DNA from: an uncultured Mollicutes bacterium
GTDB taxonomy: Bacteria; Bacillota_I; Bacilli_A; RFN20; CAG-826
DNA: 64,000 nucleotides
Reading direction: 5' to 3'
NCBI GenBank assembly: GCA_900540395.1
Contig: UQFQ01000007.1
Coordinates: 14,337-78,336, forward strand
Program-made: the position numbers and the translations under genes
The notes under the pieces: model-generated
Database searches by the model: none
What the model was told of the DNA's origin: nothing
Seen by the model: only the letters and a program-made list of their open reading frames with translations
Part shown: positions 37,101-44,488 of the stretch, piece after piece
How positions within the stretch are numbered: the stretch's first letter is position 1
Layout of the letters: every line of letters starts with the position of its first letter

Positions 37101-37272
37101 TTTTGTAACAATCTTTGATGAAAGTGGAGACGTTGACACTACTTTCTTCTCTTCAATTTGGTCAACAGTAGTTAGTGATATCGAAATTAATAAAATTATT
37201 GTTATCTCAGGACGATACGAAATGAGAAATAATTTAGGAAATTTTTTAGTTGGTAGTGTAAAGGTGGTATAA
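34189..37272 (+). CDS. dnaE: DNA polymerase III alpha subunit DnaE
   Basis: 1027 residues. The palm has GPGRGSAAGSL and PDIDIDI with catalytic aspartates; KSHAVAYAMIACKEAYLKA is in the fingers; an OB-fold (VGQTTTIVGIVRSIKN) lies near the C-terminus. The N-terminal PHP domain has lost metal ligands (LHIRSSYS instead of HxHSxYS, LTDLGVMYG instead of TDHG), so it cannot give PHP-based proofreading. As in other Bacilli it probably acts beside a PolC-type replicase encoded elsewhere. Translationally coupled to nrnA. Confidence 0.96.
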   Translation: MSFIPLHIRSSYSFLKSGILFKNLFEMAKECGYEELGLTDLGVMYGLPEFVSFAKANNIFPILGMDVKCDKYFFSLFIQNETGYSNLSHITSLISKAHLEQKEITFAEILPYLEGLICVLPIAYNVIFKEVNNNLKDELLKLSKVFKHLFIGIEIYHKEEIPHVNLIREFALKYAYETIAFPYIRYLKKDDAIVINMLDAIRLNTTIEQNTIPTDSDFFFKTKEEILKFYTPLELKDCEKIKDLIDFDFNKKRGELIHYLDKDDEETRLYFINLIKEGAKKHNLDLNNKVYKHRLNYEYQTIKNLGYINYFLVVQDYVNFAKNNGIPVGPGRGSAAGSLISYCLGITDVDPIKYNLLFERFLNAKRNSLPDIDIDISDIRREEIISYLINKYGNLKVARVCAFQTIAAKQAIRDTARVYGFPASFVNDLSKTIPNNFKDENAKNFSLDYAYEHIPAFKKAVDSDVDYKFIFKQAHYIEGLPRQRGLHAAGIILNQDELSKNIPVDYENEYELVTQYEKNYLEKQGFLKMDILGLSNLTVIDNCLKKIEKTRKTQLKMEDIPYDTPEIFKLISEFKTMGIFQLDTSAAYNAIVNIRPNSFLDVVATISLDRPGPMQFIPTFSRRKHGQERISYLSKSLEPILKETYGIIVYQEQIMQIAQAYASFSFSDADIFRKAISKKDKHELLEMRQKFIKGSLANGHSGVEANTLFEQILKFANYGFNKSHAVAYAMIACKEAYLKANYPIEFYCAILDQQYGSNDTKFSRYLAEIRSSKLKVYLPNINESTLRFEMWNNGLLMPLLGINNLPSRVIISIIQEREKHGPYDSFINFVIRMTYFDEKISDTVLAKLIDAGSFDTLHSNRKALKMSIPNAIQYASMVKSSEGKLLNDFGIEYHIPEVIDDPIERLDNECAAVGVMISDSPLNHLPDELKNLKHTLIGDLKVGQTTTIVGIVRSIKNIVVKNGKDKGKPMAFVTIFDESGDVDTTFFSSIWSTVVSDIEINKIIVISGRYEMRNNLGNFLVGSVKVV

Positions 37273-37274
37273 AT

Positions 37275-39869
37275 ATGTCAAAAATTATTGTAATTGATGG
37301 TAATAGTTTATTATTTAGAGCATTTTATGCAACATATTATGATCCATCTAATATTATGAGAACTAAAAGCGGACAAGCAACTAATGCTATATTTGCTTTT
37401 TCTAATATGATCACATCTTTACTCACTAACCTCAAAAAAGGTGATGGTATTTTTGTTGGTTTTGATGCAGGAAAGCATACATTCCGTCATCAAGAATATA
37501 AAGATTACAAAGCTAATCGTCCTGAACTTCCTAAAGATTTAATTACTCAATTTCCAATAGCTAGAGAATTACTTGATAAACTAAACATTGTTCATTATGA
37601 ATGCGACAATCTTGAAGCTGATGACATTTGTGGAATTATTGCCAACAAAGCTCAAAAAGAAGGTTATAAAGTTTACATATATACAAGCGACAAAGACTAT
37701 TTACAATTAATCGATGAAAACATCACTATTGAATTAATTAAAAAAGGCCTTAAAGATATCAAAGAAATGACTCCTCAAACTTTTAAGGAAGAATGGGGTT
37801 TTGAGCCAATTCAAATTACAGATTATAAAGGTTTAAGAGGAGATGACTCTGATAACTTAAAAGGTATTCCTGGAGTTGGTGATAAAACCGCTAAGCAACT
37901 TATTTCTCAATTTGGAGATTTAGAAAGCATAATTCAAAACGCTGACACAAAAACAAAAGTTGGCAGAAATATTATTGAGTTTCAAGACAATGGTAGAATG
38001 TGTAAGCATCTAGCTATAATTGCAAAAGATCAAGAAATCCCAATAGAAGTAAATGAAACAATTTATAATGGATATAAATTTAATTCAGTTAGTGAATTTG
38101 CTAATAAATACGAATTTAAAAGCTTGGTTTCTAAACTACCAAAACTTTTTAAGCAAGAAGAAAAGCACAACGAAAAAGTTGATTTTTGCGAGGTTTTTGA
38201 TTCAAACAGTATAGATTTTGACGACAAAATTGGTATTGATGTTGACATAGAAAATGTAAATTATCATGATGCTGTTTTTAATGGACTAGCTTTCACAACT
38301 TCTAGCAAAACTTTTTATATTAGCAAAACAAATTTATTAAAGGATGAGAAGCTTTTATCAATTTTAAAAAATCCTGATATTAAGAAATTTGCATTTGATT
38401 TTAAAAAAGTTCGTTATGTATTAGCAAAAAACAATATTGAAGTTAATGGCTTGTTTTTTGACTTAATTCTTGCAAGTTATCTAATTGATTCTTCAATTAA
38501 AAACGATATTGAAAGTGTTTTAAACTATTATTCAATTGATATAAGTTATGCAACAACCAAAAATTTACTTTTTGATGATTCTACAAAACAAATATCAATC
38601 GCCACTTCATTCTATTCAATTGGGCTTTTTGAAGAAATTAAAGAAAAACTTCTAGCAAGAAACCAATATGAACTTTTAGTTAATATTGAACAACCTTTAA
38701 CTATTGTTTTATGCGACATGGAACTAGAAGGTTTTCCACTAGATAAAGAAACTCTTCTTTCTTTTAAAACAATTTATCAAGAGAAATTAGATATCTTAAC
38801 AAAAGAAATTCATTTACTGGCTGGAGAAGAATTTAATATTAATTCGCCAAAACAAGTTTCCCATATTTTATTTGAAAAACTTAATCTTAAAAGTAATCGT
38901 AAGGGTTCAACAAGCGTTGAATTTTTAGAGATGATAAAAAACGAACACCCAATTATCTCTAAAATTTTAGAGTATAGAAAATATGCAAAAATTATTTCCA
39001 CTTATGTTGATGGATTAATTCCTTTTATACATGATGATGGAAAAGTACACTCTACCTTTAATCAAGCCTTAACTACTACTGGACGACTTTCATCAAGTGA
39101 GCCAAATCTTCAAAACATTTCAACTCGCGATGAAGAAGGTAAACAAATTAGAAAAGCATTTTTCTATAAAGATCCTACACTTTCTATTTTGTCCTTAGAT
39201 TATTCACAAATTGAACTTCGTATTTTAGCTCATCTTTCTGATGCAAAAAGCATGATTGAATTTTTCAATAATGATGAAGACGTTCACGCTTCAACCGCTA
39301 TAAAAATCTTCAATCTTGACCGTGAACCAACCAGTGCTGAACGTCGAAGAGCTAAAACAGTTAATTTTGGAATCGTATATGGAATTAGCGATTATGGTTT
39401 AAGTGAACAACTTGATTGCCCTATTTCTGAAGCTAAAGAAATTATTAAAAACTTTTATCAAGCATTTCCTGAAATTAAAAAATTCCTTAATCATCTAATA
39501 GATGATGCAACTGAAAAAGGCTATGCTGAAACCATGTTCCATAGAAGAAGATATCTTCCAGAACTTCAATCATCACAATATCAAGTTAGAGAATTTGCAA
39601 AAAGAGCAGCAATGAATGCTCCAATTCAAGGAAGCGCCGCCGATTTAATGAAAGTTTCAATGATTCAAGTTTATAACACCATAAAAGAAAAAGGTTTCAA
39701 GTCAAAAATTGTTTCTCAAATTCATGATGAATTAATTTTTAAAGTATACGAAGACGAAAAAGAAGAATTCTACAAGACAGTAAAAGAAATAATGGAGAAT
39801 TCGGTGAAATTAAAGGTTAAATTAAAAGTTGATGGAGGTTATGCTAGAGATTGGTTCTCTGCTAAATAG
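37275..39869 (+). CDS. polA: DNA polymerase I
   Basis: 864 residues. The N-terminal 5' nuclease (about 1-290) has FRAFYATYYD, GFDAGKHTFRH, EADDICG and KGLRGDDSDNLKGIPGVG. The middle domain keeps a 3'-5' exonuclease fold remnant but lacks the DxE metal site (GIDVDIENVNY), so proofreading is absent, as in Bacillus Pol I. The polymerase has motif A LDYSQIELRILAHLS, motif B RRRAKTVNFGIVYG and motif C QIHDELIF. It fills gaps and removes RNA primers. AAAGGTGG ribosome site; 2 nt after dnaE. Confidence 0.97.
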   Translation: MSKIIVIDGNSLLFRAFYATYYDPSNIMRTKSGQATNAIFAFSNMITSLLTNLKKGDGIFVGFDAGKHTFRHQEYKDYKANRPELPKDLITQFPIARELLDKLNIVHYECDNLEADDICGIIANKAQKEGYKVYIYTSDKDYLQLIDENITIELIKKGLKDIKEMTPQTFKEEWGFEPIQITDYKGLRGDDSDNLKGIPGVGDKTAKQLISQFGDLESIIQNADTKTKVGRNIIEFQDNGRMCKHLAIIAKDQEIPIEVNETIYNGYKFNSVSEFANKYEFKSLVSKLPKLFKQEEKHNEKVDFCEVFDSNSIDFDDKIGIDVDIENVNYHDAVFNGLAFTTSSKTFYISKTNLLKDEKLLSILKNPDIKKFAFDFKKVRYVLAKNNIEVNGLFFDLILASYLIDSSIKNDIESVLNYYSIDISYATTKNLLFDDSTKQISIATSFYSIGLFEEIKEKLLARNQYELLVNIEQPLTIVLCDMELEGFPLDKETLLSFKTIYQEKLDILTKEIHLLAGEEFNINSPKQVSHILFEKLNLKSNRKGSTSVEFLEMIKNEHPIISKILEYRKYAKIISTYVDGLIPFIHDDGKVHSTFNQALTTTGRLSSSEPNLQNISTRDEEGKQIRKAFFYKDPTLSILSLDYSQIELRILAHLSDAKSMIEFFNNDEDVHASTAIKIFNLDREPTSAERRRAKTVNFGIVYGISDYGLSEQLDCPISEAKEIIKNFYQAFPEIKKFLNHLIDDATEKGYAETMFHRRRYLPELQSSQYQVREFAKRAAMNAPIQGSAADLMKVSMIQVYNTIKEKGFKSKIVSQIHDELIFKVYEDEKEEFYKTVKEIMENSVKLKVKLKVDGGYARDWFSAK

Positions 39870-39871
39870 TT

Positions 39872-41254
39872 ATGCCAGAATTACCAGAAGTTGAAACTGT
39901 TAAAAATATTTTAGCGCCACTCATCGTAAATAAAACTATTGATCATGTTGATGTCTTTTATGACCGACTAGTTCAATCCGATTTAAATGAGTTTAAAGAG
40001 AAACTAAAAGGTAAAACTTTTTTAAGTTTATCTCGTTATGGCAAATTTCTTTTCTTCCATTTGAGTGATAATTTAGTAATCATTTCTCATTTAAGAATGG
40101 AAGGAAAATATCGTTATACTAAAGAAACCAATCCTCGCATTAAAGCAACCTCTGCTTTATTTCATTTAACTGACGGCTCTTATTTAGCTTATGATGATAC
40201 TCGAAAATTTGGCTTAATGTATCTAAGTGATGAGGACAATTATAAAAAAGTTCCAATGATTGCAAAACTTGGTATTGAAGCTAACAAAATTAAAGATAGT
40301 GATTTATTACTTATTTCCAAAAAATTAAATAAGAAAAAACCAATTAAAGACTTGCTTTTAGATCAAACTATTTTATGTGGAATTGGTAATATTTATGCAG
40401 ATGAGATTTTATATCAATGCAAGTTAAATCCATTAACAAAGGGAGCTGATTTAACCGAGCAAGATATAAAAAACATTCAAAAATATGCGCTTATCACACT
40501 TGATAAAGCTATTAAATTAGGTGGATCAACAATTCATAGTTTTCATCCTAGCGAAGGAGTTGATGGAAGATTCCAAGAAAAGCTTTTAGCATATGGTCGA
40601 GTTGGCGAAACCTGTCCAAACTGTGGAACAATTTTCCATAAAATATTTGTTAGTGGTCGCGGAACTACTTTTTGTCCGAATTGTCAAATAAATCACGAAC
40701 TTGAAAAAGCTATAGGTATCACTGGTCCAATAGGTAGTGGCAAGTCGACTATTCTAAATCATCTAAAAGAAAAGGGTTATAACACTTATTCTTGTGATGA
40801 TATGGTTCATGAGCTTTATCGTGACCCTTTACATAAATCCAAAATAAGCAAAATATTACATCATCCTTTTGATATTGATAATCCTGCTTTAGTTAAGCAA
40901 ACTAGAGAAATAATGATTAAAGATTCAAATATTAAAAAGCAGGTTGAAAACTATATTTACCCTGTTTTAGAGGAAAAACTCCTGCAAATCATTGATAAAA
41001 ATGATAAAGTTGCTATTGAAGCTCCTACCCTTTTTAAAGCTCATATTGAATATTTATTCAAAAAAATATTAGTTATTGAAATATCTGAAGAACAACAAAT
41101 TAAAAATTTAAAAAATAGAAACGACAACATTAAATTATCAAAATCTTTAAATAAAGATTATTCTTTTATTAACTCTGATAAGATTAAAATCATTAAAGCA
41201 ACGGGAGATTTTGATTCTTTATTTGAGCAAGTTGATAAAGCGTTAATCGATTAA
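39872..41254 (+). CDS. mutM: Fused formamidopyrimidine-DNA glycosylase (MutM/Fpg) - dephospho-CoA kinase (CoaE)
   Basis: 460 residues, against about 275 for MutM and about 200 for CoaE. Residues 1-272 are a complete Fpg: PELPEVET with catalytic Pro2/Glu3, SRYGKFL (Lys58), the helix-two-turn-helix, and a zinc finger with Cys248, Cys251, Cys268, Cys271. Only eight residues later begins a CoaE domain with P-loop GPIGSGKST (285-293), SCDDMVHELYRD and EAPTLFKAHIEYLF. One reading frame, no stop or slip site seen. It joins oxidised-base repair to the last step of CoA synthesis. It follows polA by 2 nt; in Bacillus polA-mutM-ytaF-coaE are adjacent separate genes. Confidence 0.93.
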   Translation: MPELPEVETVKNILAPLIVNKTIDHVDVFYDRLVQSDLNEFKEKLKGKTFLSLSRYGKFLFFHLSDNLVIISHLRMEGKYRYTKETNPRIKATSALFHLTDGSYLAYDDTRKFGLMYLSDEDNYKKVPMIAKLGIEANKIKDSDLLLISKKLNKKKPIKDLLLDQTILCGIGNIYADEILYQCKLNPLTKGADLTEQDIKNIQKYALITLDKAIKLGGSTIHSFHPSEGVDGRFQEKLLAYGRVGETCPNCGTIFHKIFVSGRGTTFCPNCQINHELEKAIGITGPIGSGKSTILNHLKEKGYNTYSCDDMVHELYRDPLHKSKISKILHHPFDIDNPALVKQTREIMIKDSNIKKQVENYIYPVLEEKLLQIIDKNDKVAIEAPTLFKAHIEYLFKKILVIEISEEQQIKNLKNRNDNIKLSKSLNKDYSFINSDKIKIIKATGDFDSLFEQVDKALID

Positions 41255-42135
41255 TAAAGAGCTAAAGAACCAGTTTCAACCATCCCTTTACATTTATTTT
41301 CAATTAAATTAATTATTTTTTCAGAAACAATATCTCGACCATATTTTTTAAATGAATATAATTCTTTTACTTCTTCAATCGTGAAGTCACTAGTAAAAAT
41401 AGTTAATTTATTTTTAGCATGTCTTTCTTGAATTATTGGAAACAAAATTGTGTCGCGAATTAGTTCATTTTTATATTCACTACCAAAATTATCGATTACT
41501 AAAAAATCAACGTTAGAATAATTTGTCAACAATTCATTAAAGTATTGCTTGTCAGTAAAGTAAAGATCATTAAGTTGTTTAAAACGTAAAATGGAATCTG
41601 CAAAACCAAATGTTGATTCTTTATATTTTTTCATTTTATGTAAGTCGTTTAATATGCCAAATGCTGCATAACTTCTTCCGCTTCTAGGCGCACCATATAA
41701 ATAAATCCAACAGCCGGCTTTTAATTTGTTACTTATAGCATTAAATAAGCTTTTAACACATTTCCTTGAAGAAGCATCACTTGGCAAGTTATTAAAATCA
41801 TAAACACAAAAATGATTTAAATAATCGGTGTGTTCTTTAAAAGGAAGTAAAGTTTCATAATTCCTTTCAATAAGTTTTCCATTTCTTACCAAAATTAAAC
41901 GTTGAGTCATATTGTTAGCAATACAATCTTCATACGTTTTTATTTCTTTAGCTTTATGCATGTCCTCTAAGTATTCTTTAAACTTACTGACATTTTTTTG
42001 AATTTCGCTATTTTCCCACCCTTCTTTGACTAGTACAGGATATAAATCATCATTTAATATCTTGTTATAAAGTTCTTTTGAATAATCAGCTAAATCATTT
42101 GTTGAGTATTTAATATTTGATTTGATTTTTTCCAT
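41251..42135 (-). CDS. dnaI: Primosomal helicase loader DnaI, degenerate ATPase site
   Basis: 294 residues. The N-terminal domain (about 1-130) is DnaI-like without the zinc cysteines; the C-terminal part is AAA+. The P-loop reads GAPRSGRS (148-155), with Arg154 where Lys is expected, and Walker B is LVIDNFGSE with Asn for the second acidic residue. Sensor-type TSDFT and the basic GRDIVSEK are kept. It loads the replicative helicase. It lies 2 nt after dnaB with a GAGGAA ribosome site and ends by a 4-bp overlap with the convergent mutM-coaE gene. ATP hydrolysis may be impaired. Confidence 0.88.
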   Translation of the reverse strand: MEKIKSNIKYSTNDLADYSKELYNKILNDDLYPVLVKEGWENSEIQKNVSKFKEYLEDMHKAKEIKTYEDCIANNMTQRLILVRNGKLIERNYETLLPFKEHTDYLNHFCVYDFNNLPSDASSRKCVKSLFNAISNKLKAGCWIYLYGAPRSGRSYAAFGILNDLHKMKKYKESTFGFADSILRFKQLNDLYFTDKQYFNELLTNYSNVDFLVIDNFGSEYKNELIRDTILFPIIQERHAKNKLTIFTSDFTIEEVKELYSFKKYGRDIVSEKIINLIENKCKGMVETGSLALY

Positions 42136-42137
42136 AA

Positions 42138-43364
42138 TTATTCCTCATCAAAGAAGCTCTTACCATCATCTTCCTCTTCTATATTTTCGATATTTTGAGT
42201 TAATTCATTAGAGTTTTTAGGAGTTGAAATAACTTCTTTTTTGCTACTATCAATTCTCTTTTTATTAAACTCTTCTAAACAATCGAGGGTATTTTTGCAG
42301 CCTTTTCTTACTAAAGTAGTAGCTATTTTTAAAACATAATTTTTAGAAAGTTCTCCATTTTTTGTTTTTAAAACTTGATCTAAAAGAGCATTAATCATGC
42401 CGTTTGAAAAACCAACATTAAAACTCAAAGTTTCGATTAAATTTAAGTCAGCTTCACTAATCTCAACACCATTTTGTTTAGATTTTAAGAACTCTTTTGG
42501 AGAAATAGATTCGTAAAATTTAATAAGAGCAGCTATATCACTTGTTGAATTAAGTTTAGTTTTCTTTTCAGTTTTGTTTTTGGAAACTTGATAACTTTTA
42601 ACATAGGTTCGTGCAATATTTTTTAGTTTTGCTTGATCGACTTTATTGCCTTTGCTTTCTTCAGGTATAAAGCATTCAGTTAAAATTCCACCAATATCTT
42701 TTTCCTTTAAGCCATATAAAGTTGCAATACGTTTAATATAATCAAGTTCTTCATCACTAATTGAGTTAACTCTAATTTGAGTTTCCTTTTTTAGATAATT
42801 CAAAAGCTTAACTAAACTAAAATCATCTCTGATTTCGTTTTTATTATAGCCTTCTAACTCCATCCCCTTGTTTAACTCTAAAAAGTCAGGATTAAAATCA
42901 ATTGTAAAGGAGTCATTAATTTTGGCAGAGATATTTTCATAATCTTTATAACTTCTTTTGATTTCGTATTTTTTAAGAATTTTTTCCGCTTCTTCACTGC
43001 CGACTCTTTGGCAGAAAAGTCCTTTTAAAGTCAGATTATTAAAGAAATTCTTAGGTGTTAAAACATCACTTACTATCAATAAATATTTTTCTTCATTTTT
43101 CTTTTTAAAAAATGAAATTAATCCAATACTTTCAAGTGTTTTTTTAGCAAGCAAAAAATTTTGAAGATTCAATTGCGATTCATTAACTAACTTTTCTAAA
43201 GTCGAATCATCTTCTTCTTTTTTCACTTTGTTTGCGAAAAATAAATACAAAAATGTCGCATCACTTCCAATTAATGGAAGATACAAATCAAAAAGAAATT
43301 TTGAACCTTCAAAATTTAAAAGTCCGTTTTTAATAAGTTTAATTTCGCTACTTAATTCAATCAT
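42138..43364 (-). CDS. dnaB: Replication initiation/membrane attachment protein DnaB (DnaB/DnaD family)
   Basis: 408 residues. The N-terminal winged-helix domain (LIKNGLLNFEGSKFLFDLYLPLIGSDATFLYLFF) and a C-terminal DnaB_2/DnaD-type domain (KFYESISPKEFLKSKQNG ... LIETLSFNVGFSNGMINALLDQVLK) match Bacilli DnaB, which recruits DnaI and helicase to origins and stalled forks. It is first in the dnaB-dnaI operon. The ATG has no Shine-Dalgarno; TATAAT lies exactly 7 nt before it. The acidic tail (EEEDDGKSFFDEE) is likely disordered. Confidence 0.88.
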   Translation of the reverse strand: MIELSSEIKLIKNGLLNFEGSKFLFDLYLPLIGSDATFLYLFFANKVKKEEDDSTLEKLVNESQLNLQNFLLAKKTLESIGLISFFKKKNEEKYLLIVSDVLTPKNFFNNLTLKGLFCQRVGSEEAEKILKKYEIKRSYKDYENISAKINDSFTIDFNPDFLELNKGMELEGYNKNEIRDDFSLVKLLNYLKKETQIRVNSISDEELDYIKRIATLYGLKEKDIGGILTECFIPEESKGNKVDQAKLKNIARTYVKSYQVSKNKTEKKTKLNSTSDIAALIKFYESISPKEFLKSKQNGVEISEADLNLIETLSFNVGFSNGMINALLDQVLKTKNGELSKNYVLKIATTLVRKGCKNTLDCLEEFNKKRIDSSKKEVISTPKNSNELTQNIENIEEEDDGKSFFDEE

Positions 43365-43377
43365 CTTTAAAATTATA
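43365..43377 (-). promoter_or_regulatory. -10 box TATAAT 7 nt before dnaB, predicted leaderless
   Basis: TATAAT (complement of 43372-43377), seven bases, then ATG at 43364, without a ribosome site. No good -35 box is visible. Confidence 0.6.
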
Positions 43378-43436
43378 CATTAAAAGCTAAGAATTTTTAG
43401 ATTAAAAATTTATAAGATTTCTTCTCTAGAAAATCT

Positions 43437-43463
43437 CTATATTTAACTTTAGTTTAAATATAG
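43437..43463. promoter_or_regulatory. Inverted repeat upstream of the pfkA promoter
   Basis: Perfect 10-bp arms CTATATTTAA (43437-43446) and TTAAATATAG (43454-43463) with a 7-bp centre. The right arm ends 20 bp before the TATAAT (43484-43489) of pfkA, where a regulator would overlap the -35 region. Confidence 0.5.
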
Positions 43464-43518
43464 AAATTATAAGCGTTTTTCACTATAATGTTTTTAAGTG
43501 TTTAGGAGGTTATACCTA

Positions 43519-44478
43519 ATGGTTAAAAAAATAGGAATTCTTACAAGTGGCGGTGATGCTCCTGGTATGAACGCTGCTCTTGTTGGAGCAATAAGAACCG
43601 GATATAAACTTGGAAAAGAAATGTATGTTGTTTATGATGGTTACAAAGGTTTAATAGAAAATAATTTTGTCAAAGTCAAAGCTGATTTTGCTGAAGATAA
43701 AATGTCACATGGCGGTACAGTTATTAAAACAAAACGTCTCCCAGAATTTAAGGAGGAAAGTGTCCGTCAACAAGCTGTTGATAATCTTAAAAAAGAAGGT
43801 ATTGAGGCTTTAATTGTTATTGGTGGAGATGGAAGCTATATGGGAGCTAAACGTCTTACTGAAATGGGAATTAATTGTGTTGGGCTTCCTGGAACAATTG
43901 ATAACGATATTGCAAGTAGCGACTTTACAATCGGATTTGATACCTCATTAAATAACATCTGCTCTGCTATTGATAAAATCAGCGAAACAATGTCTTCACA
44001 CAATAGATGTTGTGTTGTTGAAATCATGGGTAATAATTGTCCAGATTTAACTTTATATGCTTCTATCGCTTGTAATGCTGATTATATGATTACAATTGAT
44101 CGTCCATATGATGAAAAAGATTTAATGGATACATTAAAAGCCAAAAAAGCTGCTGGTCAAGATCACGTTTTAGTTTTAGTTGCAGAAAAATTACTTGATG
44201 TTAACGCTTTAGCTAAGAAAATCATGGCTGAAACCGGTTGGGATACAAGAGCTGATGTATTAGGTTATATTCAAAGAGGCGGAACTCCTACTGCTATGGA
44301 AAGATTTAACGCAGTTAGAATGGGTTCTTATGCAGTTGAACTTCTTGATCAAGGAATCGGTGGAGTTTGTGTCGGATTAGTTGATAATAAATTAAAATAT
44401 TATGACATTATTGAATCTTTTGAGTTAAAGAGAAACAAACACGAAGATTTATATAAGACATTTGATTTAATTAAATAA
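43519..44478 (+). CDS. pfkA: 6-phosphofructokinase
   Basis: 319 residues from ATG 43519, set by AGGAGG (43504-43509); an upstream in-frame ATG at 43498 lies before this site. ATP site GILTSGGDAPGMNAAL, GGDGSYMGAKRL, catalytic PGTIDNDI with the base Asp, and the substrate loop EIMGNNCPDL are typical of bacterial ATP-PFK. It commits fructose-6-phosphate to glycolysis. It is followed after 10 nt by pyk, the conserved pfkA-pyk operon of Bacillota. Confidence 0.97.
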   Translation: MVKKIGILTSGGDAPGMNAALVGAIRTGYKLGKEMYVVYDGYKGLIENNFVKVKADFAEDKMSHGGTVIKTKRLPEFKEESVRQQAVDNLKKEGIEALIVIGGDGSYMGAKRLTEMGINCVGLPGTIDNDIASSDFTIGFDTSLNNICSAIDKISETMSSHNRCCVVEIMGNNCPDLTLYASIACNADYMITIDRPYDEKDLMDTLKAKKAAGQDHVLVLVAEKLLDVNALAKKIMAETGWDTRADVLGYIQRGGTPTAMERFNAVRMGSYAVELLDQGIGGVCVGLVDNKLKYYDIIESFELKRNKHEDLYKTFDLIK

Positions 44479-44488
44479 AGGATAAAAT

